Shown here: positions 34,020-42,231 of the stretch, piece after piece
How positions within the stretch are numbered: position 1 is the first letter of the stretch
How the letters are laid out: each line of letters opens with the position of its first letter
Source of the DNA: Pelagibius sp050043265
Lineage (GTDB): Bacteria > Pseudomonadota > Alphaproteobacteria > Kiloniellales > Kiloniellaceae
Assembly (NCBI GenBank): GCA_050043265.1
Contig: JBHJIR010000040.1
Span: 1 to 64,000 of the forward strand
Length of the DNA stretch: 64,000 nt
Direction: 5' to 3'
Notes under the pieces: generated by a model
Databases searched by the model: none
What the model was told of the DNA's origin: nothing
The model's input: the letters and a program-made list of their open reading frames with translations, nothing else
Translations under genes and position numbers: made by a program

Positions 34020-34029
34020 TTGTATACAA
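34020..34029. promoter_or_regulatory. Candidate GntR operator in the tcuA/gntR divergent region
   Basis: A perfect 10-bp palindrome TTGTATACAA lies 44 bp upstream of tcuA and about 100 bp upstream of the divergent GntR gene. This sequence is the classical core recognised by FCD-type GntR regulators such as MatR-like proteins. A second partial half (GATATAC) follows at about 34031-34037. The position suits repression of tcuAB by the GntR protein. Confidence 0.55.
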
Positions 34030-34132
34030 TGATATACTAAAGGTCTCAAATGGATTCTGGGCGGCCCCGGCCCGACGTGGCAAAAAGGGCGGAAGTCCGT
34101 CATTTTATCGAGGAAGAGGAGGCCTTTTGCGG

Positions 34133-34780
34133 ATGTCCGCCAGCCTTGCCGCCCGGGCCTACGACGGGCTGCTTGCCGCCATCGGCGCCGGCCAGTTGAA
34201 ACCTGGCGAGCGTATCCGTGAGACGGCGCTGGCCGAGCAGTTGGGCATCAGCCGCACACCGATCCGCGAGGCCCTGCAGCGCCTGGCCCGCGACGGCCTG
34301 GTGCAGCTCGACGCGCGCAACGGCGCGCGCATCGCCGAGCTGTCGCTGAAGGCCATCCAGGAGCTTTATGACCTGCGGGAAATTCTCGAAGGCAGCACCG
34401 CGCGGCTGGCCGCGATGAGCGCGACCGCCAACGACCGTCAGCGGCTGAACGCCATCCTGGAGCGCGAGGCCGCGCAGCTGGACGACCCCGCCGCCCTGGC
34501 GAAGATCAACAAGCTGTACCACAACACGCTCTGCGAGGCGGCCAACAACCGCTACCTGATGAGCGCGGTGGCGACCTTCTCCACCACCTTGCTGCTGCTC
34601 GGCCCCACCACCCTGGCGGCCAGCCAGCGCGCCGGTGAATCCCACGCCGAACACCGCGCGGTCGTCGCCGCCATCGCAGCCGGCGATGCCGACCAGGCCG
34701 AACAGCTGATGCGCGGACACATCCGCCGCGCCCGCGAGATCCGCCTCGCCATGGTTCTGGAAACCGGTCTGGCGGTGTGA
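34133..34780 (+). CDS. GntR-family regulator divergent from tcuAB
   Basis: A 215-residue FCD-type GntR regulator. The winged-helix part is LKPGERIRETALAEQLGISRTPIREALQRLARDGLV; the ligand domain follows with ELYDLREILEGSTARLAA and HAEHRAVVAAIAAGDADQAEQLMRGHIRRA, including metal-binding type His residues. The ATG at 34133 follows GAGGAAGAGGAGG. Being divergent from tcuA with a palindrome between, it most likely controls the tcu genes, replacing the LysR-type TcuR of enterobacteria. Confidence 0.9.
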   Translation: MSASLAARAYDGLLAAIGAGQLKPGERIRETALAEQLGISRTPIREALQRLARDGLVQLDARNGARIAELSLKAIQELYDLREILEGSTARLAAMSATANDRQRLNAILEREAAQLDDPAALAKINKLYHNTLCEAANNRYLMSAVATFSTTLLLLGPTTLAASQRAGESHAEHRAVVAAIAAGDADQAEQLMRGHIRRAREIRLAMVLETGLAV

Positions 34781-34792
34781 GGCCGCCGGCGG

Positions 34793-36028
34793 TTATTCGC
34801 CGGCGACGCTTTCTGCGTTGGGAAGCACGCCCTGGGCGGTGCGTCCGGCGCGGTGACGGCGGGCAACACGCTTCTTCCACCAGATCACGCTGCCGGTGAC
34901 CGACAGCATGAAGATCACCACGCCCGTGACGCAGATGACGACACGGCCGGCGAAACCGGCAATGCGGCCGCCGTGGATCGGCAGCTGGAGCTGTTCGAAG
35001 ATCTCGCCCGCCGTTCCGGTGCCGGGGATGTCGGCGCGCAGCAGCCCGCCATCGCCGCCGTCGAAGTAGAACCAGGGGCTGCCCAGCGTCTCGCCGTCAT
35101 GGCTGCCGTAGCCGACGGCGTAGTAGTTGTAGAGGGTATTGTAGTAGAGGCCGTAGATCGGCTTATCGAGACCCTGTTTCCGTGCCGCGGCCTGACCTTT
35201 TGCGAAGATGTCGGCGTAGCTCTGGCCCTTTGCGCCGATCTGTTCGGTGGTCCAGAATCCGCGCTGGTAGTAGACGCTCTGTTCGACCGGCGAGAAGAGG
35301 TTCACCACCGGGCGGAACACCTGGTCCGGCAGGTTCATGGCGATGGAACTCACCGCCACCGGCAACAGGATGAGCCACAGCCAGAGGCCGCCGGCACGGT
35401 GCAGGTCCAGGTTGGTGCGATAGCTGCCGCCGCCACGCTTCACCTGCCAGGCGACCTTCCACTTGGCGAAGAAGCCGCCTGAAAAGAAGCCTTGGCCGCG
35501 CGGAAAGGTCAGCACCAGAGCGATGAAGCAGTCGAGCGTCCAGCAGATCGCCACCACCCCCATCAGCAGATAGCCCCACACCCCCGGCAGTGTCAGGGTG
35601 TGATGGAACTCGTAAATGAAGGGGATGAAGTCCTCCGCCGCAAAACAGCAGCGCGCCCAATAGCGCGTCGCCAGGGTCTCGCCGGTCACCGGGTCCAGAT
35701 AGGCCCAGTTGTAGTCGAGCTCGGGATAGGCCCCGGTCTGTGGATCGGGCCGTGCCTCGCCCACCGCCAGCGCCGGATGGCCCGGCTCGTCCCCCACTTC
35801 GACATAGATGATGTCGAGCTGCGGATGATCGGCCTGGGCCCGCTCGGCCAGCGCCACCAGCCCCAGCGGCATTCCCTCACCCGGCGCGCTATAGAACTCC
35901 GGGTTCAGCCAGGCGTCGATCTCGTGGTGAAAGGCGAGAATCGAGCCGGTCAGCCCGGCCACGGCGAGGAAGACCGCCGTGGCCAGGCCGAGATAGCGAT
36001 GCAGCAGGACGAGGAAGCCTCGGATCAT
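34793..36028 (-). CDS. PepSY-associated iron-regulated membrane protein
   Basis: A 411-residue inner-membrane protein with four main helices and a large periplasmic PepSY-type part. The N-terminus is LLHRYLGLATAVFLAVAGLTGSILAFHHEIDAWLNPE, typical of PepSY_TM (PiuB-like) proteins; FHHEID and YEFHHTLTLPG carry conserved His. Related proteins sit next to TonB receptors and are thought to reduce or release iron from siderophores at the membrane. It ends the fecIR-receptor gene group, 13 bp after the receptor stop. Confidence 0.88.
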   Translation of the reverse strand: MIRGFLVLLHRYLGLATAVFLAVAGLTGSILAFHHEIDAWLNPEFYSAPGEGMPLGLVALAERAQADHPQLDIIYVEVGDEPGHPALAVGEARPDPQTGAYPELDYNWAYLDPVTGETLATRYWARCCFAAEDFIPFIYEFHHTLTLPGVWGYLLMGVVAICWTLDCFIALVLTFPRGQGFFSGGFFAKWKVAWQVKRGGGSYRTNLDLHRAGGLWLWLILLPVAVSSIAMNLPDQVFRPVVNLFSPVEQSVYYQRGFWTTEQIGAKGQSYADIFAKGQAAARKQGLDKPIYGLYYNTLYNYYAVGYGSHDGETLGSPWFYFDGGDGGLLRADIPGTGTAGEIFEQLQLPIHGGRIAGFAGRVVICVTGVVIFMLSVTGSVIWWKKRVARRHRAGRTAQGVLPNAESVAGE

Positions 36029-36041
36029 GACTCCCTACCGC

Positions 36042-38537
36042 CTACCAGTGATACGACATGCCGGCGAGGACGCGCAGTCCGGTACCGTAGTAGCAGGAGC
36101 CGAAGGCGCAGGTCGTGATGTACTCCCGATCGAAGAGGTTGTTGGCGTTGACCTGAAAAGAGAAGTTCTCGTTGAGATCGTAGCTGAGCACCGCATCGAC
36201 CAGCAGATAGCTGGCGTTTTCCGAATCGTTCGCCAGGTCGTTGTAGGTCGGCCCGACATAACGCAGACCGCCGCCGACACCGAGGCCCTCCAGCATGCCG
36301 TCCTGGAACGTGTAGTTCAGCCAAGCGGCCGCAGAATGCTCCGGCACGATCACCGGCCGCTTGCCCAGGTCTTCGTCGTTGCTTTCGGTTACCTCGGCGT
36401 CGAGGAATGTATAGGAGGCCGACAGGTCCAGCCCTTCCGCCAATGTCGTCTTTGCCTCCAGCTCGATGCCGCGCGTGCGGATTTCGCCGGTCTGGATTGA
36501 GCTGTTGATGTCGTCGGGATCGACCGTCACCACGTTCGTCTTGGTCACCTGGAAGGCTGCGATCGTGAAGAGGGCGTTGAAGTTCTTGGGGGCATACTTC
36601 ACGCCGATTTCGTACTGCTCCGACTCTTCCGGCACGAAGGTCTCGCCCTCCCGGGGGGTGCCGTTCTGCGGCGTAAAGCCCTGGGTGTAGCTGACGTAGG
36701 GCGCGACGCCATTGTCGAACAGGTAGGTCAGACCCGCCCGTCCGGTAAAAGCGTCATCGGTCTTGGTCTCGCTCGTGTCGGCCATGCGGTCCTTAGTCTT
36801 CTGCTCCACATAGCTGAAGCGCCCGCCCAGGGTGAGGATCCAGTTGTCGTAGACCGTGATCTGATCCTGCACGTAGACACCGGCCTGCTGCAGGGTCTGC
36901 TCGGTACGCTGATAGGGCTCCGGCACCGTGGCCCCGGTGTAGACGACGTTGTTGATGTCGAGCGGGTCGGCGGCGCCGGAGTGATAGCTGAAGGTGTCGA
37001 CGCTATGACTGTAATCCAGGCCGAACAAAGCGACGTGAAACGTCGGTCCGAGCTCGAACCGGGACTCCAGCTGATTGTCGATCACCCCTTGATGCACGGT
37101 ATCCGGTGCGGACCAGACGCTGCGAGAAACGATGCCTGTAGCCGGATCGAAAGCGTCGGCGCTGACACCCTGATAGTCGACGCCCACGTAGGTATAGCGC
37201 GCCTTCTGGCGGAACTCCCAGACCTCGTCGATGCGATGCCGGGCATCATAGCCGATGGCAAACTGTTCCTGGTCGAACCTGTCGAAGCCGGGTTCCCCGG
37301 CGACGACATCGGTGCGCTCCTCCTCGGTGGCGAGGGTCCCGAAGGCCGTCGGTCGGCGGTCGTTCATATAATCGGCCAGCAGGGTGATGCTGGTATCGTC
37401 GTCGGGGTTCCAGGTCAGCGCCGGCGCTATATAGATGCGCCGGTTCGTCTGGGATGAGCCGTCGTTGTAGTCGAACTCGGTGTGCGAATCACGCACCAGT
37501 CCGGTCAAGCGGAACAGCAGGCTTTCATCCTCGGTCGCCGCACCGCCGATGTCGAAGGCACCTTCCTTGAACTCCCAGCTGCCGCCCTGGAGCCGCACCT
37601 CCTGCTGCATGCCCGCGTAGGGGCGCTTGGTGGTGCGGTCGATCACGCCGCCTGCCTCGGCTTGGCCATAGAGGGCGCCGCTGGGGCCGCGCATCATGTC
37701 GACACGCTCGATGCCGTAGGGCTCCGTGGTGTAGAGGGCGAAGAAGTTGCCGTCCATGCGCAGGCCGTCACGGAACGAGCCGGTGGTCACTGTGTCGAAA
37801 CCGCGAATCTTGATGCTGTCGTAGCCGCGCGGATCGACGCCGTAGGAATCGACCGCGACGCCCGCGGTATAGCGCATGGCCTCCGCCACCGTCTTGGTGT
37901 TGCGGTCGTCCATCTCGTCGCGGCCGACGGTCGATACCGACTGCGGCGTCTCTATGGCCGGCGTGTCCGTCTTGGTCGCGGCGGTGGAGTAGTGCGAGAC
38001 GTAGCCTTTTGTCGCCTGCAACGAGGTGATGTTGCGGTAGTCCTCGACCGTGATGGTGCCCAGCATCACCGAGCCTTCCTCGCCTGACGCCGACCCGGGC
38101 GTCGCGGCCGCAGGCGCGGCGCTCACCACCACCGAGTTCTCGCTGGCGAAAGCGTAGGCCAAGCCGGACGGTGCCAGCAGCAGACGCAGGCCCTCCTCGG
38201 CGCTCAGGTCGCCGGACAGCCCACCGCTGTCGAAGCCCTCCAGATCCTGGCTCTTGAAGACCACCTGGATACCGGTCGTCTCGGAATAAGCGATCAGCGC
38301 GCCGGCCAAGTCCTGGGCCGGAATATCGAACGGCCAGCGCTGGCCTGCCTGAGCTCGTTGGGCCTGAGCTGGTTGGACCTGCGCCGCCTGCGCGGCCGAT
38401 TGCGGGCCCGCTGCCAGACAGCCCAGCAAGGCCGTCGTCAGCATGAGGGCACAACGGCCCCGGTTCATCGTCCCCGCCGCGGCGCGCAGTGCCCCGTCCC
38501 GGTTGGCGCCCGCGGCGTCTACTGAATGCTTGTCCAA
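36042..38537 (-). CDS. TonB-dependent siderophore receptor with STN signalling domain
   Basis: An 831-residue outer-membrane receptor. A signal peptide (LMLTTALLGCLAAGPQSAAQA) follows an extended n-region. The STN domain is FDIPAQDLAGALIAYSETTG through SGLAYAFASENSVVV, showing that it signals to an anti-sigma factor. The plug is TPQSVSTVGRDEMDDRN, followed by a 22-strand barrel region ending in a C-terminal aromatic (SYHW). It resembles FecA/FpvA-type ferric-siderophore receptors. fecR and fecI upstream complete the surface-signalling set. The exact siderophore cannot be read from the sequence. Confidence 0.93.
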   Translation of the reverse strand: MDKHSVDAAGANRDGALRAAAGTMNRGRCALMLTTALLGCLAAGPQSAAQAAQVQPAQAQRAQAGQRWPFDIPAQDLAGALIAYSETTGIQVVFKSQDLEGFDSGGLSGDLSAEEGLRLLLAPSGLAYAFASENSVVVSAAPAAATPGSASGEEGSVMLGTITVEDYRNITSLQATKGYVSHYSTAATKTDTPAIETPQSVSTVGRDEMDDRNTKTVAEAMRYTAGVAVDSYGVDPRGYDSIKIRGFDTVTTGSFRDGLRMDGNFFALYTTEPYGIERVDMMRGPSGALYGQAEAGGVIDRTTKRPYAGMQQEVRLQGGSWEFKEGAFDIGGAATEDESLLFRLTGLVRDSHTEFDYNDGSSQTNRRIYIAPALTWNPDDDTSITLLADYMNDRRPTAFGTLATEEERTDVVAGEPGFDRFDQEQFAIGYDARHRIDEVWEFRQKARYTYVGVDYQGVSADAFDPATGIVSRSVWSAPDTVHQGVIDNQLESRFELGPTFHVALFGLDYSHSVDTFSYHSGAADPLDINNVVYTGATVPEPYQRTEQTLQQAGVYVQDQITVYDNWILTLGGRFSYVEQKTKDRMADTSETKTDDAFTGRAGLTYLFDNGVAPYVSYTQGFTPQNGTPREGETFVPEESEQYEIGVKYAPKNFNALFTIAAFQVTKTNVVTVDPDDINSSIQTGEIRTRGIELEAKTTLAEGLDLSASYTFLDAEVTESNDEDLGKRPVIVPEHSAAAWLNYTFQDGMLEGLGVGGGLRYVGPTYNDLANDSENASYLLVDAVLSYDLNENFSFQVNANNLFDREYITTCAFGSCYYGTGLRVLAGMSYHW

Positions 38538-38692
38538 GTTCCCCTAGCCCAATCGTTAGGGGCCGGTCCCGCGGCCCCGCCCCGTTTTCCTGCCCCGTTT
38601 ATGAAAATGCGACACATTCGCATCGCTTACCCAAAGAGGAGACGTCTGGCCGGCACCGCTGCCTAACCCCATTGACGAACTTTTTTGGTGCC

Positions 38693-38762
38693 AGGCCGAA
38701 GACCGGCCCGAAGATTGGGCCGAAGAGCCGAAGATCGGGTCGAAAACCGGGCCGAAGCAGGG
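38693..38762. repeat. Imperfect GCCGAAGA repeats upstream of the receptor gene
   Basis: Between fecR and the receptor gene a 70-bp stretch repeats a short unit of the form (G/C)CCGAAGA(T/C)CGGG about five times with variations. On the minus strand it precedes the receptor start by about 160 bp, within the region where a FecI-type promoter would be expected. It looks like slippage-prone low-complexity DNA; a regulatory role is speculative. Confidence 0.55.
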
Positions 38763-38763
38763 A

Positions 38764-39882
38764 TCAGCGCAACACGGTGAGGAAGGGCGTCACCGTGACG
38801 GCCGAGAGGCCATAGGTAGCCGCCAGAGCGGCGAGGCCTTCGTCGAGCCGATCGAGGTCGACGACCCCGCTGACCGGCTGACCGCGGCGGCCGCCGCCCC
38901 ACAGCCCGCTCCGGCCGGGGTGATAGCGCTCCAGGTCGTGGAGGGCCTCGGCCAGGGGCCGGTTCGCAAAGACCACCTTGCTGTTGCGCCAGGCCAAGGT
39001 TCGCGCGCCGTCGAGCGGGAACGCGGCACCCAGCCGGCCGCCATCGCCATACCGCAGTCCCTCGCCGGCGGTAAGCGCCCGGGTTTCCGCCGGATTGCCT
39101 GCAGCGCCCCCTGCAGGGTCGGCGGCACTTACGGCGACGTGGCCCTGGGTCACCGCGACGCGCACGCCGGTCTCGCCGAGACGCACCGCATAGGCGGTGC
39201 CGACCGCCTCGCTGCGGCCGCCGGCGGCCAGCACGCTGAACGGCCGCGCGGGATTCGGCTTTACCTCGAAGAACGCCTCGCCGCGCAGCAGTTCCACCTC
39301 GCGCAGGGCGGCGGTGAAGTGCAGCGCGATGGCGGAGTTGCGGTCCAGGGTGATGCGGCTGCCGTCGGCCAGGGTCACCGTCCGCACCGCCGTGTCACCG
39401 CTGCTGTAGTCGGCCTTCAACCCGATGGCGACATCGGTCACAAGCTGGGGGGCGAAGGCCAGCAGCAGCAGGCAGGCGGCCAGCGCCAGGGCGCCGGCGA
39501 AGGCGCCGGTCCGGCGCCGGTGCCGCAACGGCGCCGCCCCGGCGACCCCGGCGACCCCGGCGGCCTGGGCAATCCCGGCAGGCCGGACGACCGGGTCGGC
39601 CTGCTCCACCCGCTCGAAGGTCGCTTGCAGGGGTGCCAGGCCCTGCCACAACGCCCGCGCCTCGGCAAAAGCCTCTTCGTGCGCCGGCGCCTCACCGAGC
39701 CAGGCCTTCAACAAGGCCAGGTCGTCAGCCGTCATCGCGCCTGAGGCCAGGCGGACGACCCAATGGCGTGCCGTCTCGCCCGTCCGGTCCGCGCCCGCCG
39801 GGTCCTCGCCCGTCTGGCTCTCACCCGTCTGGCCCTCACCCGGATCGTCGATGTTCTGCCTGTCGTCTTCTTCGATACTCAT
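38764..39882 (-). CDS. fecR: FecR-family anti-sigma factor
   Basis: A 372-residue inner-membrane regulator. N-terminal cytoplasmic DUF4880-type domain (ARHWVVRLASGAMTADDLALLKAWL ... HEEAFAEARALW), one membrane helix (FAGALALAACLLLLAFAPQL), and a periplasmic FecR domain (TVTLADGSRITLDRNSAIAL, RGEAFFEVKPN, VGTAYAVRL). The first 35 residues are an acidic TGE-rich repeat made by repeated DNA. It relays the receptor signal to the adjacent sigma factor. A 133-bp gap separates it from fecI, more than usual. Confidence 0.92.
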   Translation of the reverse strand: MSIEEDDRQNIDDPGEGQTGESQTGEDPAGADRTGETARHWVVRLASGAMTADDLALLKAWLGEAPAHEEAFAEARALWQGLAPLQATFERVEQADPVVRPAGIAQAAGVAGVAGAAPLRHRRRTGAFAGALALAACLLLLAFAPQLVTDVAIGLKADYSSGDTAVRTVTLADGSRITLDRNSAIALHFTAALREVELLRGEAFFEVKPNPARPFSVLAAGGRSEAVGTAYAVRLGETGVRVAVTQGHVAVSAADPAGGAAGNPAETRALTAGEGLRYGDGGRLGAAFPLDGARTLAWRNSKVVFANRPLAEALHDLERYHPGRSGLWGGGRRGQPVSGVVDLDRLDEGLAALAATYGLSAVTVTPFLTVLR

Positions 39883-40015
39883 GCGCTCTCTTCAGCCCGG
39901 CGTGAAAGTCCGGCTCGTTGCCGGTCGCTCGGCACCCTACAGATAAGACGATCACGGGGCGGGCCCTCCCAACCCCGGCACGGATTTTTTCCGGCACCGA
40001 TACCTCTCCTGCCCT

Positions 40016-40513
40016 TCACGGTTTGGGACGGTGGGCGGCCAGGCGGCCCAGCGCCTTGCGGATGTGTTTCTCGACGGCGGTCTGCGAGATGCCCAGTTCC
40101 TCGGCGATCTCGCGCTGCGTCCGGCCGTCGAAGCGGTTACGCTTGAAAATCCGGCGGGTTGCCGGCGGCAACTGCTCGACCGCGGCGACCAGGGCCCGCA
40201 GATCCTGCTGCGCCATTACCTGGCGCTCCGGCGAGAAGCCTTCGCCGCCCCACAGCAAAGCCTCGGCCTCCGCCAGCAGGCTGCCCTGGCGCTGCTGCCG
40301 GCGCTGATGGTCGACCACCAGATTGGCCGCCATGCGGAACAGGTAGGCCCGCGCATTGGCGATCTCCAGGCGGTTTTCCAGGGAGGAGACCTTTAAGTAG
40401 AGCTCTTGCGCCAGGTCGTGGGCGGTGAAGGGGCAGCGCAGGCGTGCCGCCATGAAGGCACGCAGGTCCCTTTCGTGTTCCTGGAAAATGCGCAGCAAAA
40501 GCGTCCGAGCCAT
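40016..40513 (-). CDS. fecI: FecI-like ECF RNA polymerase sigma factor
   Basis: A 165-residue ECF sigma factor: region 2 is AHDLAQELYLKVSSLE with ANARAYLFRMAANLVVDHQRRQ, and region 4 is LPPATRRIFKRNRFDGRTQREIAEELGISQTAVEKHIRKAL. The ATG at 40513 starts the standard length (LLLRIFQEHERDLRAF). It should transcribe the downstream receptor and PepSY genes when FecR is triggered. Its own promoter lies just upstream with a Fur-box-like palindrome. Confidence 0.92.
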   Translation of the reverse strand: MARTLLLRIFQEHERDLRAFMAARLRCPFTAHDLAQELYLKVSSLENRLEIANARAYLFRMAANLVVDHQRRQQRQGSLLAEAEALLWGGEGFSPERQVMAQQDLRALVAAVEQLPPATRRIFKRNRFDGRTQREIAEELGISQTAVEKHIRKALGRLAAHRPKP

Positions 40514-40634
40514 CGATCGAGACCGTCCCGCAGGAGCGCGGCCTCTCCCCCCTGTCCAAAGCCATGTCCAAAGCCTTCCGCCGGGCGCACGGGGAGGCAT
40601 CCCGCACCCCGGCCCGAGGGAGCAACTTATTGCT

Positions 40635-40653
40635 ATTGCGAATTAGTCGCAAT
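40635..40653. promoter_or_regulatory. Fur-box-like palindrome upstream of fecI
   Basis: ATTGCGA-ATTAG-TCGCAAT is a perfect 7-bp inverted repeat with a 5-bp spacer, 122 bp upstream of the fecI start, in a locally AT-rich stretch. Boxes of this type (TTGCGAAT...TCGCAA) are widespread before iron-controlled fecI and TonB receptor genes. Irr or Fur binding would make the system iron-repressed. No competing gene uses this spot: the diguanylate cyclase gene on the same strand ends 36 bp beyond. Confidence 0.65.
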
Positions 40654-40688
40654 ACAGCTTTTAGCTTACGGGGAAGGGAGAGGGGAAA

Positions 40689-42161
40689 TCAGCGCGAGCC
40701 GGCCTCGGACCGCTCCCGCTTGGTGCGATAGAGTGCGGAATCCGCCAGCTCGAAGAGCTCTTCCAGATCCTCGCCGTCGCTGGGAAACACCGCCAGGCCG
40801 ACACTGCCGCCGGACTGGACGATATGGCCGCGAAGATCGAAGGGTTCATCGAGCACCGTCGTCACCTTCTTCGCGACGATGCAGGCATCCTCCCGGCTGC
40901 GCAGGTTGGTGGCGACAATGCCGAACTCGTCGCCACCGAGCCGCGCAACGGTGTCCGACTCGCGGGTCAGCTTGCAGAGACGCTCGGCGACCTGGCGCAA
41001 CAGGCTGTCGCCGGCCTGGTGCCCATAGGTGTCGTTCACGTCCTTGAAGCGGTCGAGATCGACACAGATGAGACCGACCAGGCTGCCGTTGCGGCGGGCG
41101 ATGGCGGTCGCATGGCGCAGCTTCTCCTCGAAGGAGGCGCGGTTGGCTACGCCGGTCAGGCTGTCGTGCTTGGCCAGATAGTGGGTGGCGTTCTCGACGT
41201 TGCGACGGCTGGTGATGTCGACGACCGTGGCCGTATAGACCTGACCTTCCGAATCGGCGGCCTGCGGCAGGAGGGACAACACCACCCAGCTGTGGCGCCC
41301 CGACATCTGGCCGACCAGTTCGACCTCGATGGTGAGAGCCGCCTGAGGAGACAGGTCGCGCAGCGCCTCCTTGAGGCGTTGGCGGCTGTCACGGGCGAGC
41401 ACCACGTCGAGGGGCCGGGCCTGAATGTCTTCTGTGCTCTTCAGCTCCAGCAGCTTCAGCATGACGTCGTTGGCCCGCAGTGTCTTGCCGCAGCCGGTGA
41501 AGTGCCAGACGCCCAGGACATCGCCTTCGTCTGGCTTCGGGCAGGGCACCACGCTGATGCCCGTCCAGTCGGCGTTGTCCTCGCCATGACTCGCCGATGC
41601 CAGGTGGTAGGCCAGAGAGACGATGCGCTGTTTCTGCATCTCGATCTTGCCGTTCGCTTCGCGCAGTTCGGCGATGTATGCCAGCAAATCCAGATTGGTC
41701 TGGGCCACGGCGGCCTCCAGCCGCTTCTTATCGCTGTTATTGAGGATCGAACGTTCGAGCAGTGAAGGGCGCAGTTCGTCCTTGCAGATGAAATCGAAGG
41801 CGCCGAGCTTCATCGCCCTGACATCGATGGCCGGATCTCTGAGACTGGTCAGCATGATGGCCGGAGCCGGCCAGCCGATGGCCGCGGCCTCACGCAGGAT
41901 ATCCAGGCCGGAGCCGCCGATCAGCCGGTAGTCGACCAAGGCCACGTCGTGGGCGAAACGACGCAGCTCTACAAACGCCTCGTCCACCGTTCTGACCCAA
42001 TCGACGTCGAAGCGGCACTGCTCTATCTGCTGCAGCTGCTGCTTCAGCAGAACATAGTCGCCTTGATTGTCTTCGCAGAGCAGGACGCGGACAGGCGGAC
42101 TATCCGCCTCTGCGTTCGCATCGACGGCTTGGTGGTCGAAGTCCATCGCAGAGTTGCTCAT
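40689..42161 (-). CDS. REC-PAS-GGDEF diguanylate cyclase
   Basis: A 490-residue response regulator making c-di-GMP. The N-terminal receiver (about 25-150) has all key residues: CEDN acidic pair, VDYRLIGG (phospho-Asp), MLTS and FICKDE (Lys). A coiled segment and PAS domain (about 195-320) precede the GGDEF domain. The active site is GGDEF itself (residues 409-413), and an inhibitory I-site R-x-x-D (RESD) lies exactly five residues upstream, so product inhibition is likely. No EAL domain. It follows a REC-PAS-histidine kinase gene by 70 bp, its probable phosphodonor. Confidence 0.92.
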   Translation of the reverse strand: MSNSAMDFDHQAVDANAEADSPPVRVLLCEDNQGDYVLLKQQLQQIEQCRFDVDWVRTVDEAFVELRRFAHDVALVDYRLIGGSGLDILREAAAIGWPAPAIMLTSLRDPAIDVRAMKLGAFDFICKDELRPSLLERSILNNSDKKRLEAAVAQTNLDLLAYIAELREANGKIEMQKQRIVSLAYHLASASHGEDNADWTGISVVPCPKPDEGDVLGVWHFTGCGKTLRANDVMLKLLELKSTEDIQARPLDVVLARDSRQRLKEALRDLSPQAALTIEVELVGQMSGRHSWVVLSLLPQAADSEGQVYTATVVDITSRRNVENATHYLAKHDSLTGVANRASFEEKLRHATAIARRNGSLVGLICVDLDRFKDVNDTYGHQAGDSLLRQVAERLCKLTRESDTVARLGGDEFGIVATNLRSREDACIVAKKVTTVLDEPFDLRGHIVQSGGSVGLAVFPSDGEDLEELFELADSALYRTKRERSEAGSR

Positions 42162-42231
42162 CGCTTAACTGCTCCCGCTGACAGCATGTTGGCCGGCGCC
42201 GCGCCGCCCCGGATCCTGTCGAACTGTGCCA

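Noticed and set aside
32507..34780. 757-residue forward open frame over tcuA and into the GntR gene
   Set aside because: It is the antisense shadow of tcuA; only its last 215 residues (from 34133) form the real GntR gene.
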